A DNA stretch of 64,000 bases from Lamellibrachia columna (lineage: Eukaryota > Annelida > Polychaeta > Sabellida > Siboglinidae): positions 48,131,577-48,195,576 of the forward strand of contig OY759274.1 of NCBI GenBank assembly GCA_963662155.1, read 5' to 3'. A model generated the notes under the pieces. The model searched no databases and was not told the origin of the DNA. It saw nothing but the letters and a program-made list of their open reading frames with translations. The translations under genes were made by a program, and so were the position numbers. Shown here piece by piece: positions 10,187 to 20,804 of the stretch (positions within the stretch are counted from its first letter, which is position 1; each line of letters begins with the position of its first letter).

Positions 10187-12118
10187 CCGTAAATTCTGTA
10201 TTTGTAGCCGCACCCCTAATTAAAGCCGCACCCCGACTTTTGACATAAACCCCGACTTTCTTCCGCACCGTTTGTTGCAGGCAAAAACCTTATTTAAAGC
10301 CGCACCCGGACTTTGAGCCAAGACCGTTTGAACGCGCTTCGTGTGACGAATTTCCGTAGTGCACACAATTAGGGACAATGTAGATGAGTTCTGCAAAAAT
10401 GTTATAACTTTGTTAATAATTATCATAAACGAATGAATGAGGTCTAATTTTATTGTTAAAAGAGTCTCTAATGTAATGCAATGATAATAAATACATCACA
10501 TTGTATAATCATGGGAATATTACTGTGAATTTCGTCAAAACGGAAAACAAAGATGAACAAATATCACCGTGCTACCAGATAATAACTGGCTGGCTGAATG
10601 CCCATACACCCAGTGGGAGAAATGTAGCCATACATGTTGGCTATACAATAAAGCTGAAATGATTCAAATATGTTGAGAAGTTTTGTTTGTATGACGTTTT
10701 ATGTAGAACCATGTATAACGTTGCATGTATTGCAGCAGATTAAAAAGACTACCCGGGGTCTGTCTGTTGTTGTGCCAGCTGTTTCAACTTCAAAGTTGTT
10801 TGAGTGACAGCCGGTAACTATGTAATAACTGGACGTCTCGATCTGCCGGCTGCAGCTGGCGAGAACGGAGATTGTGGTTTTACCTATTTCTTGGAAAGTT
10901 CCTGTTGTTGTTGTGTCATCGTTGGCCTACTGCCTCACAAGTATTTGATCAAATGTTTAGCGCATTCAATTCAACAAGCCTGGTCATTGTTTATTTACTC
11001 TCCTGTTGTTTCTGGGGTTGTGCACTGCTGACTTCACACAACTTTTCAGGGATTATAAAACAGTCTGTTGTAAATGCAATTGTCTCCAACGAATGACAAT
11101 GCATGTTGATTACATAACTGGCAAGGCGTGACCGTTATTCTCAGAACTACTGATTGACAGATTGGTCTAGTTCGCAGTTTACTGGCACGCGTTAACGGGG
11201 CCACTTGCATAGAATACCAGGTGCGTGGGATTAAAACACTGTATCTTGTACCAGAGTAAATATAATTAACTCCAACGAGGCACTGGTAGTGGTGTTGCTT
11301 TGACAATCGGACAAAGCCAGCAAGCTTGGAACTCCTCATAAAACTAACGCAACTTAAAACATCAAAACCTGAAACCATGTGCGACATCGATGTTGCTGTA
11401 ATCCCCGGCGGTCTGACGCCGCCAGTACAGCCGTGTGACGTTAGCATCAATCGCCCATTCAAGCAGCAGATGCGACACTTGTGGGAGCATTGGATGATTC
11501 AAGGCGCTCACTCCCGGAGGCCGCCGTCGTGCGCCGGCCAAGGAGATTCTTGTGCAATGGCTTGTAAAGGCGTGGGGTGCGATTCCATCTGCCATGATTG
11601 AATACAGCTACAAGAAGTGCCGCATCTCCAACAATGGAACGGACGACATCATGTTCGAAGATTTTTGCCGGTGCATGCGGCCACGGTCAGCGATGCCGAC
11701 GACTCGTAATCAGACACGGATACATGGGATGACGCCGCCATGCCGGTATACCGGCAGCGTTCTTCGACAGCGACGACTAAAGTGATTTTGAAGGATTTTA
11801 ACTGTGACATGATTTGACATGTTTGATCATAGTTTTTGAACACTGCGGACACAGGTTTTTATGTAATTATTTGTTATGCACCAGTGGCAATTGTAATACA
11901 AAGTTTTATTGATGCATCCGACTTTGTTTTTTTACTGATTATAAACCGCTATTTTTCGCACTAATAGCCGTTACTACTGACAACCCAATGAGCCAACTTT
12001 TGCATTTTTTCGGCAAATTACTATATTTAAAGCCGCACCCCAACTTTGCGGTTATCATCATCAATTCGGCTACACACTATTGTAATTGAAGCCGCGGCTA
12101 CAAATAGAGAATTTACGG
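10187..12118 (+). mobile_element. Pogo-like DNA transposon (decayed)
   Basis: The 25-bp terminal inverted repeats at 10187-10211 and 12094-12118 match at 24 of 25 positions; the left end begins CCGTAAATTC and the arm ends TTTGTAGCCGC. A TA dinucleotide flanks both ends (10185-10186 and 12119-12120), the target duplication of the Tc1/mariner/pogo superfamily. Subterminal AAAGCCGCACCCCGACTTT-like motifs recur near 10223, 10296 and 12029. A transposase C-terminus lies at 11326-11780. The element disrupts the CR1-D 5' UTR. Confidence 0.9.
11326..11780 (+). pseudogene. Pogo/CENP-B-type transposase C-terminus, frameshifted
   Basis: The frame from 11326 gives DIDVAVIPGGLTPPVQPCDV and SINRPFKQQMRHLWEHWM, the hallmark block near the third catalytic residue of DDE transposases of the pogo/Tigger/jerky group. 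After a frameshift the frame from 11552 continues with AWGAIPSAMIEYSYKKC and RISNNGTDDIMFED, which is the typical end of these proteins. The N-terminal helix-turn-helix and first Asp region are not recognisable upstream, so the enzyme is lost. Confidence 0.8.
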
Positions 12119-12335
12119 TAACAGCAGGAATTTTGCTTAAGTTCGTTTACACTGACTTTGTTGTTTTGTTTACACAGTGTTCTCCATATTCGCTAGGTGG
12201 CAGGCTATTTTTGCTCATGCGAGCTTAGTAGAAAAGACATAGTTAGCAAGTATATTAGCCTAAAGTGTTCTTTTGAACACAAAAACAGCCTTATTCAAGG
12301 CTAACGTAGCAATCACATTAAGGCTAAATTTTGTG

Positions 12336-13070
12336 ATGGCGCCATGCAAATGGCAGATAAAGGCCACCAGGCATTTAATATGCAACAGTTGTAGCAACTG
12401 GGTGGACTTCGTCAAGTCCGGGTGCGAGAAGTCCTGGGATGAGGTTCAGGTGGATAGTTTTAGTTTTGAGTGTACGGGATGTACGAGGATGAAGGAACTT
12501 GAGGTGGAGTTAGAACAGCTGAGGCTGCTCGTTGTATTTGTGGGGGACTCAATAGTTAGGAAGACTGACAGAGTCTTAAACAAGGGAGATGACGTGGTAG
12601 TTTGCTTGCCTGGGGCCAACATATAGGCGATAACTGAGAGGGTACAAAACATCGTGGGTTCGGGCAAGGGTGGATCTGTTTAAGTACACGTAGGGACAAA
12701 TAACGTAGAGAGGGAGGGTACAACTGCCATAGTTAGGAAATACAGGAATTTAGTCAGAACACTAAAGCAGATGCAGGTTGAGCAGGTAATACTGTCAGGG
12801 ATTTTATCAGTAATAGGAAGGAGGGGTCATAGATATTGAAATTGCCGGGGATGGCAATTAACATGCTAGTCGAGAAGCTATGTAGGGAAGAGGAACTTGG
12901 TTTTGTGGGTTTGTGGGGAAGTTTTGTTGGAAGGGCAGATATGTACATGAAGGACAGGCTTCATCTAAGTGGAAAGGAAGGGGGCAGCAGATTTTGCGGA
13001 TGGACTCTCAGCAGCAGTAGACAGTGGCATGGATAGCATATCAAATATTTTTGGTAGTAAACACTATTTA
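12336..13070 (+). pseudogene. CR1-D ORF1 (PHD-like finger and SGNH domain), decayed
   Basis: The start ATG at 12336 opens MAPCKWQIKATRHLICNSCS, followed by NWVDFVKSGC and a final CTGC, the Cys pattern of the second half of a PHD-like finger. The charged linker of CR1-2 is almost absent: the frame passes directly to LLVVFVGDSIVRKTDR (SGNH block I). A TAG follows at 12624. Later blocks VHVGTNNVEREG (block III) and DRLHLSGK (block V) remain in shifted frames. In CR1 elements this protein is thought to act as RNA-binding chaperone and esterase. Confidence 0.8.
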
Positions 13071-13099
13071 AACTAGAAGCGCAGGGGGGTTACTTAGAG

Positions 13100-13384
13100 A
13101 TGCCTCAAGCAGGACAAGAGGCCACTTGTACAGATAAACCAATAACAGAATGTCCGAAAAACATGTCTGAGGCAGGTTATAGATGCATGTGTTTAAATGC
13201 CAGGAGTATAGTAAATAAGAAAAACGAATTAAACATTATGGTAGAAGATACTGACCCTCACATAATTGGTATAACCGAATCATGGGCCAACATAAACATT
13301 ACAGATGCTGAATTAGGATTGACAGGATACGTAATGTTTAGGAGAGATCGAATAGGAAGAAGGGGAGGGGGAGTTATTTTATAT
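13100..13384 (+). pseudogene. CR1-D ORF2, N-terminal endonuclease part
   Basis: An ATG at 13100 opens MPQAGQEATCTDK, leading into MCLNARSIVNKKNELNIMV, DPHIIGITESWANIN and YVMFRRDRIGRRGGGVILY. This is the first third of an APE-like endonuclease and it is intact in frame. The family resemblance ends at 13384 where the CR1-2 5' UTR starts; the remaining open frame to 13531 is UTR read-through. Confidence 0.8.
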
Positions 13385-13531
13385 AGATGCATCTTGGGAA
13401 ATCTTGAGGAGAACACGGGATTGAATTTGGTGGATTTTATATTGTCTAAAGCGTGGAATATTGATCGGATAAGTATTATTATTGCGTGTATATTAAACAT
13501 AAACTTACAAGAGTCCTTGTTTAGTCAATAG

Positions 13532-13925
13532 TTGCTGTTAAAATTTAGCTATAGGAGTAATTTAGGGTAGTTTATATCGTAGGTCTCCGAGGACTCGGTA
13601 GCACGAGCGATAATTAAGGGTTGTTGTTTTCAGTTGATTGGGTACATAATACGAGACATAATATTATTGTAAATAATTTAGTACATATTAAATATTGAAA
13701 ACCTGAATATTTTGTTTTAGCAACATTTATTGTTAAAAGTTAGCCGTAGGTAGTAATTAAGTGTTATTTAAATAAGGTCACTGAAATTTCGTTAGCGCGA
13801 GCGATATTACGTTTTGTTAGTCAGCTGTTACATAGAAAGTAAGTTGCAAGGCAGTAGCTGTAAATTTAATTAAGACATAAGTAACATACTATAAAGTGTG
13901 TATTACAACACAAAATCAGTCTTTG
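13532..13925 (+). promoter_or_regulatory. CR1-2 5' UTR tandem monomers, about 195 bp
   Basis: Monomer one starts TTGCTGTTAAAATTTAGC at 13532 and monomer two starts TTATTGTTAAAAGTTAGC at 13727. Each contains a CGAGCGATA word (near 13603 and 13796). The same word recurs in the CR1-D 5' UTR at similar spacing (near 9829 as a variant, and 10017). Inference: promoter monomers like those of some L1 elements; no promoter activity can be shown from sequence. Confidence 0.55.
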
Positions 13926-13990
13926 TGAAGACTACCTAGTATAAATTGATTATAAACGGATTATAAACAAATACAAATTTAATTTCTAAC

Positions 13991-15088
13991 ATAGCGCCGT
14001 GCAAACGCCAAGTAAAGGCAAAATGTAATTTGATATGTTCTAGCTGCGACAGCTGGATAGACTTTGCAAAGTCCGGGTGCGTAAATTCGTGGGCGGAGGT
14101 GCAGGTGGATGATTTCCATTTCGTGTGTAGGGGGTGTACGACAGTGAAATATCTGCAGGAGCAGGTGATTGAGCTAAGGCATATGATTTTGATGATGACA
14201 GGGCAGGGTGAGACAGAAGTGAGCAAAGGTGGTGAGAATGATGAGAGCAGAGGTGGTGAGACCGAGGAGAGCAGAGGTGGTGAGACCAATGAGAGCAGAG
14301 GTGGTGAGACCGAGGAGAGCAGAGGTGGTGAGACCGAGGAGAACAAGGAGAGCAGTGGTAATGTGAGGGAGAAAGCTGGTAAGAAGAAGAAAGATGACAG
14401 AAGGCAGAGAATGCAACAAAAGAGAGGTAAGCGGGTGAGTGGAGAGGGATTTCCAGGTGGTAAGACAGTAAAGGTTGATGTTATGAGAGAAAGGGGGCAT
14501 ACTAGTAGTGTGCAACAGGAAAGGAGCTTTGCTGATGTAGTGTCACAGGGGAAAGCGAGGAAAGCCCGGGTATTTATGGGGGATTCCATCATTAGGAAAG
14601 TGGATAAAATTGTAAATAGAGGAGATGACATAACAGTATGCCTACCAGGGGCAAAAGTAGAGGATATAGCAGAGAAGGCAGGACAGGTCATGGGTGGTGC
14701 CACGGGAGGTGTTGTTCTCGTGCATGTGGGAACGAACAATGCAGATAAGGAGGGAACGTCAGCCATCATTGGTAAGTACATGAGGTTGATCAAGACACTT
14801 AAAGAGGCACGAGTTGGGCAGATCGTATTGTCGGGGATATTACCAATAATGGGAGGCAGGGGTGAGGAATATAGGAACTGTAGAAGGATGGCGATCAACA
14901 CACAGGTACAGAAGTTATGTATGGAGGAGGGAGTAGGCTTCGTAGACATGTGGTTAAACTTTGTGGGAAGAGGTGACTTTTTCATGAGAGATGGACTTCA
15001 TCTGACAGGGAAGGGCGCTGCAGTTCTTGCGTGTGAGTTTGTCAGAGTTGTCGACGAGGGCACAGGTACCATAGATTATTTAAACTAG
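13991..15088 (+). pseudogene. CR1-2 ORF1: PHD-like finger, linker, SGNH esterase
   Basis: The best preserved ORF1 in the window. The expected start is ATA at 13991 instead of the ATG found in CR1-D; the next Met is at 14030. Domains: Cys-rich finger (CSSCDSWIDFAKSGC then CRGC, residues about 15-50), a charged octapeptide-repeat linker, a Lys-rich stretch, then SGNH with ARVFMGDSIIRK (block I), VHVGTNNADKEG (block III) and DGLHLTGKGAAV (block V, Asp and His). It ends IDYLN and TAG at 15086-15088. The esterase domain of CR1-type ORF1 proteins is a known family feature. Apart from the start codon, the frame is intact. Confidence 0.88.
14226..14345 (+). repeat. 24-bp coding repeat in CR1-2 ORF1 linker
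   Basis: About five copies of a unit containing agcagaggtggtgagaccga, encoding ESRGGETE octapeptides. Copy number differs from CR1-1 (7843-7985) and the repeat is missing in CR1-D. Confidence 0.88.
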
Positions 15089-15089
15089 A

Positions 15090-17935
15090 TGCGCAGGGGG
15101 AACTGACAGAGAAAACTCAAAGGAGTACTACTACAAATCACATCCAAAGAAATGTTCACCAATAATTTCAGACAATGAACTTAAATGTGTATGCTTAAAT
15201 GCCAGGAGCATAGTAAATAAAAAAGTGAGTTAGACATTATGGTAGCAGATATTGATCCTCATGTAATAGGCATCACAGAATGATGGGCAAATGAAGATAT
15301 AGTAGATGTTGAGTTAGCACTGACAGGCTATGTAATGTTTAGGAAGGATAGACGAGAAAGAAGGGGAGGTGGAGTAATTTTGTATATTAAAGAATCTATC
15401 CAAGCATATGAAATTACACTGAAAAGTGAAGCAGATAGTGTGGAAGCAATTTGGTGTAACATAGTTACCAGGAACTCAACATTAACAATAGGAGTAGTTT
15501 ATCGTAGTCCTAACATAGGACAAGAGGAAGATGTAAAATTACAAAAGGCGATAAGGGAGGTGAGCAAGGGAGAATGTGTTATAATGGGTGATTTTAACCA
15601 TGGCCATATACAATGGGAATCATTAGAGAGTGCTGGAGGTGACGACCATCAGTTTCTACTTCTAACACAGGATTGTTTCCTTACTCAACATGTCTTGAAA
15701 ACAACCAGAGGTGGGAATGTGTTAGATTTAATTTTGTCTTCTCAAAATGAATTAGTTGACAATGTTAAAGTACACGAACCTTTGGGTTCAAGTGACCATA
15801 ACCAAATCCATTTTAATATAAAAGTAAAAACAGGGAATACATATAAAAAACAATGGTGGAGGAACTTTAACAAAGGCAAATATAAAGTGATGAGAACATA
15901 TCTAGCAAATATAGATTGGAATAACTTGCTGAAGAACAAGACAGCAACAGAATGCTGGACTTGTTTAAAATATGAGATTGAGGGCATTATTGAGAAATTT
16001 TTTCCATTAAGAAAATAAGGGAAAAGATCCAGGAAAAAACACCTGTCAAAAGAAGCTATTAGAAAAATTGCTGACAAACAAATGCTGTGGAGGATCTATA
16101 AACACACTGGAAATGTAGAAGACTACACAAACTACAAAGAGGCACTTAACCTAGCTACAACTGAAATTAGAAAATCTAAAAGAACCTTTGAAAAAAAATT
16201 GGCAGGTAATATAAAAAATGACAGCAAGAGTTTCTATGCTTATGTAAGGAGTAAACAGAAAGTTTGAGATAAGGTCGGACCACTGGAAAACAACAGTGAA
16301 AACATAATTTCAGATGGCAGAGTTCCTGAATGAGTATTTCAGCTCAGTTTTTACCACAGAAGATATCAGCTCACTTCCAGTTCCATTGACTAAATTTGAG
16401 GGCAATAAATCAGAACATTTACGGCAGTTATTTGTAACTCCTGAAATGATAGCAAAGAAAATTAAGAAGATGAAAGATAATAAATCACCTGGAGTTGATG
16501 GGATACCACCAAAACTGCTAAAGGAAATTGTTGATCAAATTAGTACACCACTTGCAAACTTATTTAACTTGTCACTAGAAGAAGGAATAGATCCTTCAGA
16601 ATGGAAAGAAGCAAACATTACGCCGCTATTTAAGAAGGGATCGAAGAAGAAGCCAGAAAATTACAGACAAGTGAGTTTAACATCAGTAAATTACTCGAAA
16701 CATTAATTAGAGACCACATGGTGGAATTCCTCATAAAACATAAATTAATAAATACATCTCAACATGGATTCCTAAAAGCAAGGTCATGTCTAACCAATCT
16801 CTTATGTTTTTTAGAAGAAATTACAAAGTGGGTAGATGACAGGTCACCAGTGGATGTTGTCTACTTAGATTTTCAGAAAGCTTTCGATAAAGTGCCACAT
16901 CAAAGATTGTTACTTAAACTAAAAGCCCATGGTATAGGCAATGATGTAATCAACTGGATAGAAAAGTGACTTATACACAGAAGACAGAGAGTAATAGTAG
17001 ATGGTAAGATTTCAAACTGGAAATCTGTTTTGAGTGGGGTACCACAGGGATCAGTGTTAGGCCCTATACTGTTTTTAATATATATAAATGATTTGGAGGA
17101 TGACATATCTAGCAAAGTACTCAAATTTGCAGATGACACAAAAGTATTCAGAAAGGTTACTAATGATACAGATAAACAAAGTTTACAGGATGATCTAGAA
17201 AAATTAGTTAAATGGTCAGAAAAATGGCAAATGTTATTCAATTTTGGGAAGTGTAAATGTATACACATAGGACAAGGAAATATGGACGAGGATTATAAAA
17301 TGGGGGATGCTGTACTAGGTAGAACCACACAAGAAAAGGATTTAGGAGTAACATTTAATGCTGACATGAAAGTTTCAGAGCAATGTGGGATTGCTGCTTC
17401 GAAAGGAAATCAAATTCTAGGGCTAATTAGGAGAACTATCACGTATAAGGAGAAACATCTAATTGTACCCCTGTACAAAGCAATAGTTAGACCACATTTG
17501 GAATATTGTATTCAAGCATGGAGGCCATATCGTAAAAAAGACAGATAAGCTAGAAAGAATACAACGAAGAGCAACTAAGATGATTCCAGAATTAAGAGAC
17601 CTTAGTTACGAAAGTCGCTTATTACAATGTGGTTTGACAACACTAGAGACAAGGAGACTAAGAGGAGACCAAATAGAAGTGTTTAAAATAGTGAACGGTT
17701 ATGAGGATGTTGATAGGAATATGTTCTTCAAACTTAAAGAAGGCAGTAGAACCAGAGGACACAAAGCAGCATTAGTTAAGGAGCAGTGTAGGTTGGACAT
17801 GAGAAAGTACTCTTTCTCACAGAGGGTGATAAATGAATGGAACAAACTGCCAAATGATTGTGTTAATGCTAGTAGTGTGAATATGTTTAAAAATAGAATT
17901 GACAGATATTTGATAAGGGCGGGCTACACATAGAT
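15090..17935 (+). pseudogene. CR1-2 ORF2: endonuclease and reverse transcriptase, disrupted
   Basis: Endonuclease (about 15175-15830) with ITE, VIMGDFNHGHIQW and SSDHNQIHF; RT (about 16440-17300) with NKSPGVDGIPP, DFQKAFDKVPHQ, MSGVPQGSVLGP and KFADDTKVF; C-terminal RRLRGDQIEVFKIVNG and NEWNKLPNDCV, ending RAGYT-TAG at about 17935. Lesions: a one-base loss in the A run near 15226, TGA for TGG/TCA at 15283, TAA at 16016, TGA at 16265, a 7-bp loss near 16690, TGA at 16967 and a frameshift near 17545. Two of these (15226 and 16265) are also in CR1-1. Confidence 0.9.
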
Positions 17936-18034
17936 GAGAAAATTGTCGGACTCTCGAAAAGCCAATGATTTCCTTGTCCACTTGCCATCTGGAACTTGTT
18001 ATTTGGGATGGCAATCTTGTTAAATCCTTGTTAA

Positions 18035-18170
18035 AGTGTTGATGTCTTCACCTTCCTGCTGATCTCTTGTTGTATACAAGTGTTGATGTCTTCACCTCCT
18101 GATCTCTTGTTGTATACAAGTGTTGATGTCTTCACCTCCTGATCTATTATTGTATACAAGTGTTGATGCA
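18035..18170 (+). repeat. 44-bp minisatellite, right part
   Basis: It resumes with agtgttgatgtcttcacc, exactly the remainder of the unit cut at 9676, and continues for about three units. Some are shortened to about 38 bp (cacctcctgatct). Confidence 0.92.
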
Positions 18171-18497
18171 CCATTGAATGTTTCCATGCTATTTTGTATA
18201 AACAAGAATAATGCAGAACTGCTTTGAAAGTTGAAAGGGCGTTTTTAACTATATCTAACTGGTACTTTTGTTTTTATAGTGTTTTATCATGTTTTATATG
18301 TTCCCCGCTGAATATTTTATAAAATCGTATATTTTTTATGCCCTAAAATTACTGTTTTATTTATAAATATACATCTTTTAGATAGATCTCTACTTTGAGT
18401 AATAACGTAATGTAAAGCGCCATAAAGCACTTGGTGAATATGACGCTACATAAAGTTTGAATTTTTTTATTACAGTATTATATGTTATGTGTCTGTA
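18171..18497. other. Non-coding, nothing recognised
   Basis: AT-rich DNA between two minisatellites, without a gene or repeat that I can identify. Confidence 0.4.
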
Positions 18498-18672
18498 GGC
18501 AAGTACCAATGTCTCCTAGATATGTGCTGTTGGCAAGTACCAATGTCTCCTAGATATGTGCTGTTGGCAAGTACCAATGTCTCCTTGCTATGTGTTGTAA
18601 GGCAAGTACCAATGTCTCTTTGCTATGTGCTGTAGTCAACTACCAAAATATCCTTGCTTCTTGTGGTTGTAG
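18498..18672 (+). repeat. 34-bp minisatellite, 5-6 copies
   Basis: The unit starts GGCAAGTACCAATGTCTCCT and ends with atgtgctgtt or gtgctgta. Copies become less regular towards the 3' side. The last one, ttgtggttgtaggcaagcac, looks like a splice acceptor. Confidence 0.9.
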
Positions 18673-18907
18673 GCAAGCACGAAGAAAGCAGCCCAGCCGA
18701 GATCAAGAAGGTTCAGATGGAGGAACCTGCTGCACTGTTGTTTACCTCAAAAAGCTGCTTGCACCATTCCTACATGCGTACGACTTCTTCATGCAGACAG
18801 TCAATAACATCAAACAAACTTGGCGTACCAGTGTGTCCGGGTCTGTATTTGAATTTGTTTTGCTGTTTAAGGGTCAGACCACAATAATACCGCCTGCTGT
18901 ACTTTAG
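18673..18907 (+). other. Possible exon, coding frame uncertain
   Basis: More GC-rich than its surroundings and open in two plus frames. One reads KKLLAPFLHAYDFFMQTVNN then IKQTWRTSVSG and ends at TAG 18905-18907; the other starts GKHEESSPAEIKKVQMEEPA. It follows TTGTAG at 18671. I cannot decide the frame or recognise a family. It may belong to the same plus-strand gene as 20805-21427. Confidence 0.22.
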
Positions 18908-20335
18908 ATGGTTGTAGCTCCAGCCAATTTCAGTGATTTTTAACTGGGAAGTCACTTGATCTAGTCAGCCAGCAAGTTTCTGTTTTCTTTCTCCCTCCTC
19001 AATTAATTTAGCCCATTGTGAATCAGGGCCATTGTCACCCACTGTAACCCAGGCTCACATTAATCAATATACAATCGGTTAACTATCCATTGAGATAATA
19101 CCTATCGATACATCATGGTATAAGACATATTATGTTTATGTTCACATGCAATAGATACAATACGGCACAGGCACTGCTTGAAGAGATCTTTGGGCTAAAG
19201 GTGAATGAAAAGTTCCCAAAGAAACAGCTGTAGTAGACACCATGTGGTGTTGTTGTCTGGGAAATAAATGGAAAATGGTCATTACAGCCACAAAGTAATC
19301 ATGCTGGAAGTCACTGTTGGACAGGAGGTAAATATATTTCTTGTTCATTACGCATTATCAAAGCCCCACTACAGTGTGACAGGACTATCAACAGTTATGT
19401 AATCGTCACATGTAGAAATGTCTTGTGGACATGTAGTGTGCTAAGATGTTATTAGTCCCCATAAAAGTCAGTAATGTTTTATATATTTATATATGTGTCA
19501 CTAGGCCATCTTGACAGAAACAATTCCATTCAAATTAAACAGTTGCCTTATATTTATTCAAATGTTTTTCTATGGAAAAGTAGAGGAATGTAACAGAAAC
19601 ATGTAATTTTCACTTTTGTCCTGCTTTTATGATTATTGCTGTCAATATAACCCTTACCCAGCATCTCCACGTGAATTCAAGGTGTCATGTAGGTATTGAT
19701 AAGCGTTGGTTGTTTTGAGTAATGCTATCCTTTAGTTCTACCATTTATCAAACAACTTCGAAGTCCTCCATTATACAATGTTAAAAACAAACGTTTTTAG
19801 CATTGAAACTTCATGCTAATTAATTGGTCAGAATATGTATTAATAGTAGCAGCCAATAAACTCAAAATACTCCTTGTACTTACCATTGACTAAGATGTGT
19901 TGATGCAACCAGAAACGATTTATATAACTTGTATTTATCGTTTATAATTTTTTATTTTTAGACTGCCAAGAGTTTAGGCCTTTCTGATCTCTCAAAGTTG
20001 AAAGATGTTTTCAACTTCAAAATTAACTTGCTCATAAGGTCGGCTAGTCAAAGGTCAAGACAAGCATCTTGAAAACTGTGGAAGAAATTGAAGTTGGACA
20101 ATGTTTATTTTCAGTGGTGGCTTATTATTTATATAATATTACTGTGCTGGCTTAGTACTTCAGGAAAGTATTCTTATGAATAATTTCATGAAATATTGAT
20201 TTCTGGTGCAGACAGCTAATTTATGACCAGCATAGCTGTTGTCATTATGTCTAATGTTTCCCCATGAAGTCTTCTTTAGCATTTTGATATACATGATCTG
20301 ACCAGGAGTGTTCGGACCATTCTAGATAGATGCTG
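18908..20335. other. Long non-coding stretch
   Basis: AT-rich DNA of about 1.4 kb without recognisable coding sequence, RNA gene or tandem repeat. It would be intron if flanking exon candidates belong together. Confidence 0.35.
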
Positions 20336-20505
20336 CAGTTCAGAAATGCTTGCAAACGAAATATTGAATCTGTTCAGATCAGCATTGAGTCCTGGGAATC
20401 TGCTGCAGCAGACTGCATCAACTGGCGACAGGCTATGTGGAGTGGTATCAGGAAGACAGAAAAAAGGAGAAATAAACTGTGGATGGAGAAGAGAGTCCGG
20501 GAGCC
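20336..20505 (+). pseudogene. Possible retroelement C-terminal relic
   Basis: Reads QFRNACKRNIESVQISIESW, then ESAAADCINWRQAMWSGIRK and TEKRRNKLWMEKR. The pattern of an acidic/aromatic lead, D-x-x-x-WR, a helical stretch and a Lys/Arg-rich end resembles the C-terminal tail often left by decayed non-LTR retroelements in invertebrate genomes. No RT motif lies upstream. This assignment is from memory of the pattern and is tentative. Confidence 0.35.
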
Positions 20506-20804
20506 CATCAATCCCTCATTGATTGTTATCTCAAGTCTGACCCACGTAGGTAGAATGGTATTGCTATATCTCATACAGGTCACATATGATGGAGTATTTG
20601 TCACTATTGTTACTTTCATGTAGTTTAATATGTTTTTATTATTGCTCCCATCAATGTAATATAACACAGTTATGTTCAACACATTAAATTGATGTTACCT
20701 TGAGTTATCAGAGCCTAACTGAAATGTTTAGTATAGGGGTTCATACATCAATTGAGTTCTTTAGAAAGTCTTACAAGGTAGTAACATGTACTTAACTTTG
20801 ACAG

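Larger units (their letters stand above)
9677..13384 (+). mobile_element. CR1-D: 5' portion of a second CR1 subfamily
   Basis: This is a CR1 5' UTR (9677-10186 and 12119-12335, split by the pogo element), ORF1 (12336-13070) and the first part of ORF2 (13100-13384). It is clearly diverged from CR1-1 and CR1-2. It breaks off inside the endonuclease after RRGGGVILY, where the 5' end of CR1-2 begins. The rest of its ORF2 is not found downstream of CR1-2. Both ORFs carry stops and frameshifts. Confidence 0.8.
13385..18034 (+). mobile_element. CR1 non-LTR retrotransposon, copy CR1-2 (near full length)
   Basis: It comprises a 5' UTR (13385-13990) with two monomers of about 195 bp, ORF1 (13991-15088), ORF2 (about 15090-17935), a short 3' UTR and the tail CTTGTTAAATCCTTGTTAAA ending at 18034. 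It is 4.65 kb, the usual CR1 length. The 5' end resembles the 5' end of CR1-D near 9700 (ATCTTGG and TTGAAATTGGTG-like words in order), so it is probably complete. Several stops and frameshifts make it inactive now. Confidence 0.9.

Noticed and set aside
13385..13531. Continuation of the CR1-D endonuclease frame (ENTGLNLVDFIL-like)
   Set aside because: It resembles an endonuclease tail by eye, but the sequence matches the 5' end of the CR1 UTR near 9700, so it is UTR read-through.
13936..14985. 349-codon minus-strand frame
   Set aside because: Antisense shadow of CR1-2 ORF1, which has recognisable Cys-finger and SGNH motifs on the plus strand.
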